DNA from: Microvelia longipes
Lineage: Eukaryota; Arthropoda; Insecta; Hemiptera; Veliidae
Length of the DNA stretch: 64,000 nucleotides
Direction of reading: 5' to 3'
Assembly (NCBI GenBank): GCA_018340805.1
Contig: JACMZG010001908.1
Span: forward strand, 38,600,723 to 38,664,722
Shown here: positions 12,524 through 23,339 of the stretch, one piece after another
How positions within the stretch are numbered: position 1 is the first letter of the stretch
Layout of the letters: every line of letters begins with the position of its first letter
Made by a program: the position numbers and the translations under genes
Notes under the pieces: model-generated
What the model was told of the DNA's origin: nothing
The model's database searches: none
The model's input: the letters and a program-made list of their open reading frames with translations, nothing else

Positions 12524-12854
12524 AATGGTGGGAAAATTTGGATTCCGATCGACGCTAGCGCTGTGGCGGACCTATTTTTTAACTGAGTAGGCGTGGCTTA
12601 ATTTCCTGCTTTTTGCCCACATTTCATTTGAAATTAACTTTTTTATATTGTCTAGTCAAACTTCTAACTAGCTGAAGCGGTTTGCGCGGTCATCGTCATC
12701 TTTTAACTTCCACAGAACCCATCTGATGGCAAATAAGTTTACATTTAATTTTTATTTAATAATTTAATCAGGTAGTAAATTAAATTCCACACAGGTCCGA
12801 CGCAGCGCAGATTTCAAGCAACTTGCGATAATCGAATCCAAACTTTTCCTCATT
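12524..12854. mobile_element. Inverted-repeat (MITE-like) element
   Basis: The left arm (12524-12573: GAAAATTTGGATTC, CGCTGTGGCGGACCT) and right arm (12793-12854: AGGTCCGACGCAGCG, GAATCCAAACTTTTCCTC) are reverse complements with gaps. Between them are about 220 bp without a reading frame. The arms are imperfect, so the copy is old. No target duplication was identified with confidence. Confidence 0.55.
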
Positions 12855-13941
12855 AAGGTTAACCCCCAATGGTCAAGGTCCACGTGTCTATAGAAAAAGT
12901 GCACAGAAGCAAATTATGAAAATTATAAGAGGATATGTTTAGTTTGGGTTTCTTTAGGGAATCATTTATAGGATATTTAGCGTTGAACAAATATTGAAAC
13001 AGCATTATTCCATTGTTTAGCATAAGAGATCAGAGAGAATTTGTTTCCACCTCAGTTTGAGCTGTAGCTTTAGAAAACACAAGACAATACGTGATACTCG
13101 TATAAACGGCTTATAGAGGGTCGTGATCGGAATTTTCGGATAATATATCTCGCCTAGGAAATAAATTTAAAAAAAAGAAAGAAAACACCATTATCCCTTT
13201 GTAATATATTATTTAACGGTCCGGTAAATGCAAAATTTGTATTTATATTACCAGATTTAAATTTAAAGTTACCTATTTCAAATGGAGAATAAAACAAAAA
13301 CGCGAGGCAAGTCTGATTTACTACTAGGTTTTTGCAGTTAACTAGCATCCTAAGTTTTTGAGTAAAATTAAATAAGCACACTAGTTACGAAACGCAATTT
13401 TTTAATTTAAGATAATGGAGTTTTTATAAATTATGAATTCCTAAATTGGTGTCACGCTTAAATAATTACTCTTTTTTGACGCAACTTTAGACTTATTAAT
13501 GGTTGAAGAAGGCATTCAAGGAAACTATTAAATAATAAGGTTATCTTAAGTAAGAACACAAGTACGGTAAGCAATTCATGACTTTATAACATGTACGCAA
13601 AAATCAGGTGAGGAAACAAACTAATAAAAACGGCTCTCCCTAGGGATTTTAGGTCCTTTGATGAGGCCAGGACATAATAATCGTAATGAATAAGTAATAT
13701 CAATTAGCTAGGAATGATTCAGTTTTAGTGAATTCTCATCTTTGCACAAAAAATTTACGCATGCTAGAACAAAAATGTATTATAAAAAGGTTAACCTAGT
13801 ATCATGGAAATATACATACCAGATACTGTTCATCCATACAGTCTATATGAGGGCCGATAATAGTAAAATATTTCATACCCTGTGGCGGAGATGCGTAGGG
13901 TATATCAACTGTTACCTAAACATACAAATAAACAAAGGGAT
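12855..13941. other. Unassigned AT-rich DNA
   Basis: No gene is supported. The open frames at 13154-13381 (minus) and 13742-13984 (plus) show no recognised domain. The end of the latter runs into a 5S-box copy, so that part at least is not a gene. Confidence 0.4.
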
Positions 13942-14300
13942 AAAAATCAAGTGCAGGGTACATCACAACTTTTCCTCACCATAGCGGATACACTACGCTC
14001 ATTCTCACTATTTCAGACTCGCTTCACTCCACCTCAGAACGTGAAGATCAATTAATCAACGTCTTCGAGGGTGGATTCAATGGTATTCAGACAATTAAAA
14101 CATCCGTTATTACCTGCAGCTAACCATCCAGGTACTAACCTTGCTTGAAGAAAGTATCAATGTTCAACTCTCTAGCATAACCACACTGTGAGCTATGATG
14201 ATAAAAGACTAAAAACTTCCAGAAAGCTAATTTAGGTAAAATCTTAATTTCGGAATTTTAGTTCAAACACAACACGTTTCATATAAATTTCATATAAAAA
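13942..14300 (-). repeat. 5S-box repeat, internally deleted copy
   Basis: It starts AAAAATCAAGTGCAGGGTAC and keeps the CGCTCATTCTC and GACTCGCTTC motifs. It then jumps to CTCTCTAGCATAACCACAC and continues into the region before the hairpin end. The 5S-like segment and most of the middle are lost. Confidence 0.65.
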
Positions 14301-14315
14301 ATTTAAAATAGTTCT

Positions 14316-14420
14316 TTTTACTTTTTCTCAGTCATTTTGTAGGTATATAGGAAAAGTATTGTATTTGCAAAAAAATTAAAAACCGAGATGTCACCTGAAT
14401 TTTTACTGGGATGAACACAC
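14316..14420 (+). repeat. 5S-box repeat, hairpin-end fragment
   Basis: It starts with TTTTACTTTTTCTCA and the hairpin GTAGGTATATAGGAAAAGT. It continues through TGTGTTTGC-like sequence and CCGAGATGTCACC, then is cut by a small GC-rich insertion at 14422. Confidence 0.65.
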
Positions 14421-14421
14421 A

Positions 14422-14533
14422 CTAGAGGCGTAGTTTTCAGGGCTGCCCGCCTGTAGCCGCGGCCCTGCAGGAGGCGCAAATTTATAGGAGAAAAAAAGTT
14501 ATAATCACGCTTAGTGGGCTTACTACGCCACTG
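14422..14533. mobile_element. Short element with GGCGTAGT inverted ends
   Basis: A GC-rich island of about 112 bp lies between CTAGAGGCGTAGT at its left and ACTACGCCACTG at its right, which are reverse complements over about 11 positions. It interrupts 5S-box repeat sequence on both sides, which defines it as an insertion. The terminal motif resembles ends seen in non-autonomous DNA transposons; the superfamily is not assigned. Confidence 0.55.
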
Positions 14534-14680
14534 ACACACACACATAGAGAACTTGGTAAACACTACTCAGAAGGTCTTAAAAGCACCTAAAACTGATAAT
14601 TCAGGAAAAATTCTGGTTTTGGAATTTTTACAGCAACAATATACTTATGTTATACACCTACGGTATAAATGAGTAAAAGT
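14534..14680 (-). repeat. 5S-box repeat, hairpin-end fragment
   Basis: The piece runs from the CACACACA microsatellite through GGTCTTAAAAGCACC and AACTGATAATTCAGG to ACACCTACGGTATAAATGAG, the hairpin end. It lies on the opposite strand to the fragment left of the GC-rich insertion, so the locus is a mosaic of at least two copies. Confidence 0.65.
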
Positions 14681-15639
14681 AAAAAACTAATTAACTAATA
14701 AATACAAACAATAGGTGTGAAGAGGAAAATCATAGGATACACAACAATATACATCCAACGGACGTATAAAAAGATATGGACGAAGTGGTTAAACTACCAC
14801 AAGTCCGAAGGTAAATTAAAATCTAAATTAATTAAAATAATAATATTTTATATCCTTTCAATGATAGAAGAGGTATTCTTATAAGCTATACCATCTGTAA
14901 TTAAACTTCAAGAGATCTTGAAGTTTCAACCTTTCTATTAAATCACTAGAAGGGATAAATAATTAATTTTATCTGGGAAAATAAACCTTAATCAACAACA
15001 ACCTCTCCGGAAACCTAAATATTTGCGGAATCTCTTATAAGCAAAGCTCAACAGGAAATGTGCATCGGTAGGAAGACTAATTAATTTTAATTAACGAACT
15101 CAATCCAGGTTTTTAAAGGACTGTCCTTCTTAGAAGCACACAGGACTTCCAGGAAAGTTACTTAGTTTTTACTTGAAATGTTTATTATTACAAAATGCTT
15201 CGACTCAAATAGGCTCAGTGGTTAAAGGTCTTCAATTACTTAGAAATATAATACTTCCCTTACACTCTAGATTTAATGAAAATTACAGTTTCATTTATAT
15301 ATTAAAGATAAAGTTTCATTAAAGGATCTTTTATCTGTAGTAGACATTAAAGAAACTATTAGTTGATTTTATCCCAATACATAATGATAAAAAGACGTAA
15401 TAATTATTGCTTTAAGAACAAAGATGTCAGGGTCCAATACTTTGAAAATTTGCAAAAAATTCAGTGTTACCGCTTTCCCTAAATCTAACAGTTTAAGGGA
15501 TTATTAATATCTTAAAATGAGGGTAAGGTAATGAAGGATTTGTATTCTCAAGATTAAAATAAGGTAGCATTTTACTCTCATCAAATACTTTCTAATATTT
15601 ATACTTAAGCTTCAATTTTGACTTAAATTGTCTAATTTG
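14681..15639. other. Unassigned AT-rich DNA
   Basis: No gene or recognisable repeat is seen in this stretch, which lies downstream of the arrestin exon on the minus strand and is presumably intronic. Confidence 0.4.
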
Positions 15640-15906
15640 ATATTTTGTTTTGGTACTTATTCATGCCAAAATAGGGGGCCAAAACAAAAATTTTCAAAGG
15701 TCGCAATGACCTTTATTATCCCTAAAACACAAATAGCCCAATTAAAATACACCTTCCGCTTTACTTTTTTTTATTTTTTCGCAAATCTGAATTGCATGGG
15801 ACACCCAAAGAAGTTTCCTTTACGCAAAAAAGTACCCATGGTTTCATTAAATTATACATAATGGTTTAAAATGTAAGAGGGGGAGGGGATTTTGGTCCAC
15901 CCTGTA
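15640..15906. mobile_element. One-ended mariner/Tc1-type MITE remnant
   Basis: The right end reads TTTGGTCCACCCTG followed by TA, which is the CAGGGTG-type terminus and TA target site of IS630-Tc1-mariner elements. The element at 21672-23289 ends the same way. No matching left end was found, so this is a truncated or decayed copy and its left limit is a guess. It ends 64 bp beyond the donor of the arrestin exon, inside the next intron. Confidence 0.4.
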
Positions 15907-15969
15907 TAATTCTAACAAACTCCTAATTATACTTATCTGTGATTACCAAATGAAGAAACAGACACTCAC

Positions 15970-16100
15970 CTTAATATAATATCTAATAAATCCTGGTTTA
16001 CTTTCGAAAGAACAGGGTAAAGAGCTTTCTGGCAGCTGAAATTTAAACGGGAACTGATGCTGACCTCTGGGTAATATAGGAATATTTCCTTCGATCTTAT
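15970..16100 (-). CDS. Arrestin domain-containing protein, internal exon (second visible)
   Basis: This exon encodes the middle of an arrestin N-terminal domain. After a split Asp codon it reads KIEGNIPILPRGQHQFPFKF, followed by QLPESSLPCSFESKPGFIRY and YIK. The block G-H-FPF-F-LP--LP-SFE---G--RYY-K is the diagnostic core of alpha-arrestins (ARRDC and vertebrate TXNIP relatives), adaptors that link membrane cargo to ubiquitin ligases and endocytosis. On the minus strand the acceptor is TTTGTTTCAG and the donor AAG|GTGAGTG. The exon is 131 bp; it enters in phase 1, matching the exon at 45524-45646, and leaves in phase 0. There is no stop or frameshift, so it looks functional. The next exon, expected at lower coordinates, was not found. 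Family assignment is from memory of the domain pattern; the exact paralogue is unknown. Confidence 0.85.
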
Positions 16101-16699
16101 CTGAAACAAAGCCATTTAATTTTTCGAGATTACATTTTTTAGGTAGTAATGACATAGAAATAAATACCACTTAACAAAATATAAAGGTGTAACAGTTAAA
16201 GTGTTTTTTAAGTCTGTTGACACAAGACTTATAAAGTCAATTTTAAGGACATTGGTTAACAACAAAAACGTAAAAAACATTTTTTACGATTGAATTATTA
16301 ACTCAAATACAAAAAAAAAACATTTTTACTATTATTATTATATAATTTTTACGAGGCAAAAATTTGTAGGGAAACATTTGATAGTTTTAGTCCAATGACT
16401 GTAAAATTTACAGAGATTATACATCACTGCAGTATTTACAGTGTAAATACATCACGTCATGTAGTTTGGAGTGGCATAGAAGTTTATATAGTAAACATAA
16501 GTAGTGAATTCAATTGAAAGGAAGCATATTCTAAAACTCTTACTAAACATTCTGTAAAAATAAACTTTAAATTAAAGTCTTAAAAGTTAATCGCATGTCA
16601 TCGTTTTATTCCGTTCTATTCAATATCAAATAAATTTCACATGCCCTTAATGCCATGTTCTTTTGATTTGAATATTATATTAACCTATAGTATAAGAAA

Positions 16700-16849
16700 C
16701 GACTAAAATCAATTGACAGCATGGGAAAATAATGCCAGGGAGCCAATAAGGTTAGTCCTGGATATTATTCCATGCCTACAATTCCATATCGGACCAATCT
16801 CATTGGTTCCTCAAAACTATTTTCCCACGCTGTCAACTGATTTTAGCCG
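16700..16849. mobile_element. 150-bp foldback MITE
   Basis: The terminal arms are CGACTAAAATCAATTGACAG... and its near reverse complement ending CTGTCAACTGATTTTAGCCG. Symmetry continues inward through GGGAAAATA and a looser pair around GAGCCAATAAGG and CTCATTGGTTCC, so nearly the whole element folds on itself. It has no reading frame. It lies about 600 bp upstream of the arrestin exon's acceptor, inside the long intron. Confidence 0.75.
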
Positions 16850-18263
16850 TGTGTTACACTGTAATAGGGTTAAAAATTAGACATAATGGCGACATTAAAA
16901 AAATCAAAGCTATAAATTAAGCTTCAACTGGATTGTTATTATATATAATGCCTGGCCAAAATAATATTTATAACAATACTAGGTAACATAAAATAAAGGT
17001 TTTATATCCAGGGATACCTATTTAAGGTACAAAGTGAAAATGTATTGTTCAGTGCCTATGTAAAGTACCTACTTTACTACCTCCAAAAAAATAGAAAAAA
17101 GAATTTATTGTCTTAGAACAAAAAAGATTGCGTTTATGTATAATTTTAATGCCATGTAGATTTCCTCAAGCTAAGAGCAAATAAAACTATACTCGAAACT
17201 GCCATATTAAGAAATGTCTTATATTCTTACTAATAGACCTTTTAAAACTTTATCACAGCTTGCTCCAGCCATTTAGTTGAATAGCCTAAATGTGAGCAAT
17301 TAAACAATTTGGCTCTCAACCAAGTACAATATTCAACAGAAAACGGATTATTTGATAGTATTAAAGTAAATAAGAATAACTTGCGGAAAAAGAATGTTGT
17401 AGCTCTAATGAACAAAACAACGGAACAACGAAACAATAGGGAATAATGTTAAGGAGTAATATTTGAATATTTATAAAAAAAGTTCAACTGTTCGCAGTGT
17501 TGACTCTGATTAGGTTTTACATTCAAATACAAAATATCTTTTTAATACATTAAGGGTTTTTTAATGTTTTTATTAAAATTAATTATTAGTTATTAATAAT
17601 TGAAATTATTATCTAAATAATTAAAGTTAGATTTGATTAGCTTAAAACTATGCACCATAAACTGAAGAATCTCAGCTCATTTAAGAAGAAAAATTAATTA
17701 ATGTAAGATAAGAACTTATTTTATAAAGGTTTTTAAACTAAATAATGGGAGTAAAAAGTTGCCAAAGGAACAGCCTATTTTTAAAAATATACATTTTCGA
17801 CTTAATTACTCGCTTTTATGTTGGAATTTAAAGTAGTTTTTAGTCTTTGAAAATAAATTTCTTTTCATGAGAAATTATCACACTAGTAGTCACGCATTGT
17901 TCAAAGGACCAAGAAAAAAATCAAAGCTATGATCAGTAATTATTCACGATGAGAATGAAAAGCCGTTTCAATTTCTGATTCTAAAAGTCAAGCTTCCATA
18001 AGATACTTTTCTAATATCTCTGATGGCAGTAAGAAATTTAAAATAAAAATGTTTCCAAGATATACAGGGACAAAGATGTTTTATTCATGTCCAGTCTCAA
18101 GATGTTACTGGAATAAAGTTTACTCGAATGGGTTTATCTGACCGTATATTATTAATGCTTGGGAAGTTATTTTCTTTCTACCTGGTGATTTCTCATACTT
18201 TTGACTTATTTGGTATTATACTTGGCATTGTATTATTTAAAAAAGAGTAGAAAGAATTGTATT
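16850..18263. other. Unassigned intronic DNA
   Basis: No gene or recognised repeat could be identified. The open frames here are AT-driven and short. Confidence 0.4.
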
Positions 18264-18480
18264 AAAAAATATTGTGTGTGGTAGAACCTCGACGCTTTTC
18301 CTTCACTGTATCGGATTCGCTATGCTCGTCCTATAGACTTCATGATTACCTAGTTTATATTACATTACATCTCAAGTTCTGAAGGCACTCACTTCAATCG
18401 TCCTCGGCCAGTAAAACGTCAGTTTTATTCCTAGCGGTCTCTCATCTCGGTACTTAACATTAGTGATCAAACAAACCGTT
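18264..18480 (-). repeat. 5S-box repeat, truncated 5S-containing end
   Basis: It keeps TATCGGATTCGCTATGCTCG, the second TCGTCCTC motif, and a 5S-like piece (reading on the minus strand: GATCACTAATGTTAAGTACC, then GACCGCTAGGAAT). It stops just past the 5S-like segment. A second copy on the same strand follows after about 140 bp. Confidence 0.65.
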
Positions 18481-18620
18481 GGTTTCATATCCGACAAATA
18501 TGACAAGTCCTTGGGGAAAAAATGAAATGATCGCTTCGTGAAAGATCGTCACAGACGGATATTCACGAATCATCTTCAGTTGGGTGTAAAAATACAATAT
18601 TATGACAATATTAATTTCCT

Positions 18621-19240
18621 CATTAAATCAAATTCGCCACGCTCATTCTCTCTACATTGGACCCGCTTCGCTCGTCCTCATATATTAAATACATTCGTTT
18701 TATCCACAGCGGTCACCCATACAGCACTAACCACGCTCAATGCTGCTGAACTTTTATGATCTAACAAAAATCATGGATATACTTGTCGTATTGAAATGTA
18801 ACTTTGTGTACTTATTTAGTACGTAAAGGGGTACACTAAAATTTAATTTAATTGGATTATTTTCCAATTTTTTAAAAAACGTACACAAGTCATTTAATAA
18901 AAATTTAACTCATGCTGATAATACGATAAAACTTGGCATACATTGTAGTCTCATACATGTGTGCCAAATCTTGAGCTGATTCTATCATTTTTCCGCGTTT
19001 TATGATTTTTCAACATAATGCTGAATCATTATTGCGGGTTAATGACGTTATAAAAAAATATTCAAGCTTTTGAGAAGGAATAGGTCCTAATTAATACTAA
19101 AAAAACTAATTTTGCCGAGCTTTCGATATAATTTAATCTTTTTCAAGGCTTAACATATTAAATAGAGGTCCCTATAAAATTTTTTGTGTTATAAAAAAAT
19201 ATTTTCCGAATAGCATAACTACAGCGGTAGACTGATTTTA
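18621..19240 (-). repeat. 5S-box repeat, long partial copy
   Basis: The copy has the TCGCTACGCTC-type motif, GGACCCGCTTCGCTCGTCCT, and a well-kept 5S-like segment at about 18700-18760. It continues through the body to the GGGTTAATGACG palindrome region and AGACTGATTTTAG. There is a small internal duplication, since ATAAAAAAATATT appears twice. The hairpin end is missing here; a hairpin-end piece lies at 19478-19730. Confidence 0.75.
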
Positions 19241-19477
19241 GTACTACTAACTGTCTAACTGTGAGCATTAAACGAAGTTACTGGTGTTTTTTAGTGTTGT
19301 GTTTTTAACCTTAAATTTCCATTATTCCTCGTTTCATATCTATGAATATCTCTATTATAAGAAAAAAAGTTTAAATTATTTTGTACATGAAGTTTAAATT
19401 ATTTTATTTTAAGTAAATGTCTTAAAATAAAGTGCCCATGAACAGTTAAGATTTTAAATTTAGTGAATAGCGGTTGA

Positions 19478-19730
19478 CATAATGAGTCATCAATGTTGGT
19501 TAATGACGATATATAAAAACATATTTTCCAAACAGCACAACAAGCCGTTAAAGATTAAATGATTTTTTTTCAAAATTTTAACTCTCTAGCATAAACACAC
19601 GATCAAATTGCTAAAAACTACTCAGGAGATCTTAAATTCCCAAACAGGTAATTCAGGTAAAGTCCGATTTTGGATTTTTTGCTTAAACACATTACTTTTC
19701 TGATATTTTATGGCATAATTCAGAAAAAGT
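19478..19730 (-). repeat. 5S-box repeat, hairpin-end half
   Basis: The order of landmarks is AATGAGTCATCA, GTTAATGACG, CTCTCTAGCATAAACACAC, CTACTCAGGAGATCTTAAA, then a decayed hairpin end CAGAAAAAGT. It may be the displaced far end of the copy at 18621-19240, separated by about 240 bp of other sequence. Confidence 0.65.
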
Positions 19731-19918
19731 GAAAATTGATTATTTATGCATTCCTTGGGAATGCACACAAGAGGTTTTGTCTCATACTTGAAAGATTCAA
19801 GGAACTTATATATCAACACTTGTATTAGCGAATTTCCTATGAAAAAAAGCTAATAAAAGTGTGTCCGAAATCCTTGGTCCCTGATTACGAAAGAATACGT
19901 TTTGCAAAACTGTAACTG

Positions 19919-19919
<1 letters not shown>

Positions 19920-19991
<72 letters not shown>

Positions 19992-20030
19992 ATATGTATA
20001 TATTATATTTATTTATTTATTTATTTATTG
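19920..20030. repeat. (AT)n and (TTTA)n microsatellite
   Basis: A long (AT)n array passes into several TTTA units at about 20006-20030. No other structure is seen. Confidence 0.9.
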
Positions 20031-20696
20031 TATATACATATATTTTCAGGGGATAAGATATGTAATATTTAAAAAAGATAAAACCAATTTTTTATGCCAT
20101 CTCCTATGCTGCTTTAACTAAAATATTTCAATGTAATTTTAAACATTAATATCAAGTCAAAATAGGAATATATGTGTGGTAGTGTATTCAATTCTATAGT
20201 GTCCTTGATTTAATATGAATTATTAACGCAGACATTATTACTGTAATATGCTGTTACACTTAAACACATGTAACATATAGCGTCTATATTAATATATTGG
20301 ATATTATACATGTTAATTTCACCATCGTTTAGTTAAATGAAATATGATAAAACATACATACCTAACTTTGAATAGGTTATTTGGAATATGGTATAAAACA
20401 TTGGGTAGTAATAAAAAAAATAAATAAATAAATAGTAGAAAAGTTCAAATTGATTGCGTCGGTTAAAGTAAATATTTAGCATACAACATAGTTACAGTGA
20501 CATAATATTTATTTCAACTGACCCATATAATTTGAACGCTCCTTTATAACTAAAATGATAAAGTATTTCACCAGTGACTAGTATTTTATTAGAATTAATA
20601 CACATTATGTCACTAGCCAGTGATAGCGACATAAATTGTAAACGATTGCAGTTTTAGTTAATCATAGTTCTAATTTTTAAATTGAAAGTCAAACAG

Positions 20697-21331
20697 AAAA
20701 ATCGGGTATGAAGTACCTCGGAACTTTTCCTCATTACATCGGATTCGCTACGCTCATCCTCCCTGCTTCGGACTCGCTTCGCTCGTCCTCAGAAATACAG
20801 TTCGCCAAATTTATACTACAACATTCCATCGGACCCGTTTCGCTCGTCATCAGATAGTAAATGTATCCGTATTGTCCCCAGCAGTCAGCATTTTCCAATT
20901 GTTTTTAAAAACGTACACAAGTCATTCAGTAAAAATTGAACTAATGCTGATAATCAGATGAAACTTAGTACATATGTTAGTCTTGTACATGCGTGCTAAA
21001 TATTAATCAGATCGCATCATTTTTATGATTTTTTGAAACTTTTGCTGAGTCATTATTGCGTGTTAATGACGTCATAAAAAATGATTTTTCGAATAGCAAA
21101 ACTACAGCGGTAGACTGATTTTTGAACTAAACTTCAACTCTCTAGCATAAATACACTCGGCGCTACGATGATGACAGACAGACACACACACAAACACACA
21201 CCTTTTTTTGGCGTTTTATAGGGAGGCCCCAAAAACGCCTGAAACGGATAATTCCGGTTTTATCCCGGTTTCGGATTTTTTTGCAAACACAATACTTTTC
21301 CTATATACCTTTGGTATAACAGAGGAAAAGT
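20697..21331 (-). repeat. 5S-box repeat lacking the 5S segment
   Basis: Both ends are well preserved, and the paired motifs GGACTCGCTTCGCTCGTCCT and GGACCCGTTTCGCTCGTC remain. The sequence jumps from the AGCAGTCA remnant of the 5S-like segment to ATTTTCCAATTG. The polymerase III-type core is thus precisely the part deleted, along with the adjacent body. The terminal hairpin is intact. Confidence 0.85.
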
Positions 21332-21671
21332 AATTAATCATTGTTCAACTAAAAATAATTTAAAATGTGCTATTATTTTACCATATAAATTTTATATTTT
21401 TTTTTATTTAGACTTTTATAACAACATAACAAGATATATGTCGCAGAAAATTACTGACTATGACAATAAGTATGCTATATAACTTAACACATTCCCATAG
21501 ATGTAAAAAAAGTACATAAAGTTAAAACTGTTAAACTTACTCTTTTCACATGTACACTTTCAGTTATGTTTTATTTTACAAGCCAAACCTTTACCCATTT
21601 ATAGCCTGTAAAATATGATTGGTGGTAAGCCAATTATTGGCTAAACCCTAAAATAAAATGCAATATATGTA

Positions 21672-23289
21672 CAGGGTGACTTACTCTTAATGGGACAAAA
21701 TAAAAATCTTGATTCTATGGACCAGGATGAACAAAAAATGTCATGTAAGCATAGGGTCGATTCTCAATAGTTCTCTAGAAAAATCGATATATCGAATTAT
21801 TCGATACTTTACTATCTAATTCTCTAAAACGATCTACAACTTGAAAACTACTAAAGCTAAAGAGATACGGTTTTCACTATTCTCAAGGGCATTAAATTCC
21901 CTTTAAAATGGTATACTTTATGTCGCAATCATCACAATTAAACTTTAATTTATTTGCATTTAAAATAAATTTTTTTATTAGTACTAAAAATGTAAAAAAT
22001 TTTAAATGCCAAAATCTTCGATATTTGTTCACTCATATTTGAAACCTAAAAATCTTAAAAACAGCCTCATTCCATACCCTTTAAAATGATATAACATAAT
22101 CTATGGCTTGTTTTTAACTTTAACCGAGATATTCTTAAAAAACTTGATGTAAGTCGCTTAGATTCTAAATTATTCACTATGTAAACAAAGACATTTACAT
22201 TTAAATTATTTCAATTTGATTTACAAAATAAACTTTATTTTATTAGTTATAACTATATTGTTAATTATTCTATGTTTTGTTAATCATAGAAAATAATCGA
22301 CCCCCTCCCTCCACTCCCATATAGCTTAAAAAACTTATTTTAAGTCTCTTATAATAAAACAAATGCAACAAAAATATTTCTTGAAGAAGTTTGTTGAAAG
22401 AATACAAAGTAATAGGTATATTTAAATAATAAATAAATAATTAACTTTTTACTGCAAGGGGAATTAAAAATCATTCTTCATGTAAATCATAAGAGAGATT
22501 CAAATCTTCCTCCTTCAACTCTAATACATAGTCTACATCTTCTTAACACTGATTGTGTAGCTTTTTCAATTTGTGCTGCAGTTATTGCAGCCTTTGACTC
22601 ATGCACTTTTAGCATCAGGTCATCTCGAGTTTTTGTGGGGCTTGAATGTATACTTCATCTTTCATTGCGCCCCAGAAAAAAAATCTAGAGGTGTAAGATC
22701 AGGAGATCTTGGAGGCCAGGCTATTGGTCCCTCTCGTCCAATCCAGCGATTGGGATAATTTTCATTCAGCCCTAGTTTACATAGTGAATAATTTAGAATC
22801 TAAGCGACTTACATCAAGTTTTTTAAGAATATCTCGGTTAAAGTTAAAAACAAGCCATAGATTATGTTATATCATTTTAAAGGGTATGGAATGAGGCTGT
22901 TTTTAAGATTTTTAGGTTTCAAATATGAGTGAACAAATATCGAAGATTTTGGCATTTAAAATTTTTTACATTTTTAGTACTAATAAAAAAATTTATTTTA
23001 AATGCAAATAAATTAAAGTTTAATTGTGATGATTGCGACATAAAGTATACCATTTTAAAGGGAATTTAATGCCCTTGAGAATAGTGAAAACCGTATCTCT
23101 TTAGCTTTAGTAGTTTTCAAGTTGTAGATCGTTTTAGAGAATTAGATAGTAAAGTATCGAATAATTCGATATATCGATTTTTCTAGAGAACTATTGAGAA
23201 TCGACCCTATGCTTACATGACATTTTTTGTTCATCCTGGTCCATAGAATCAAGATTTTTATTTTGTCCCATTAAGAGTAAGTCACCCTG
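21672..23289. mobile_element. Mariner/Tc1-type element with 515-bp inverted arms
   Basis: The element is bounded by TA on both sides and starts CAGGGTGACTTACTC, ending with the reverse complement. The two arms (21672-22186 and 22775-23289) have the same length and appear to match base for base wherever I compared them, which is unusually long for this superfamily. The 588-bp middle carries a broken transposase tail on the minus strand. The copy is therefore non-autonomous. The near-identity of the arms suggests recent formation or ongoing gene conversion. Confidence 0.85.
22487..22773 (-). pseudogene. Mariner-type transposase C-terminal remnant
   Basis: Minus-strand translation gives LNENYPNRWIGREGPIAWPP followed by RSPDLTPLDFF. 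This is the hallmark motif around the third catalytic aspartate (or its neighbour) of IS630-Tc1-mariner transposases common in insects. Two length changes break the frame, one in the T-run just after the LDFF codons and one in the A-run after IQAPQK. Past them a tail ending GGRFESLL and a stop codon is recognisable in a third frame. The N-terminal DNA-binding part and the first catalytic residues are absent. The remnant cannot encode an active enzyme. Confidence 0.8.
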
Positions 23290-23339
23290 TATATTACATC
23301 CACCTAAGAAGCGCTTTATTTGTAGAATTTATTTAATTT

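Noticed and set aside
13154..13381. Minus-strand 75-codon frame considered as a further arrestin exon
   Set aside because: No arrestin C-domain pattern and no convincing splice sites at its edges.
22573..22894. Plus-strand open frames inside the mariner-type element
   Set aside because: They are the antisense shadow of the transposase remnant and of the inverted arm.
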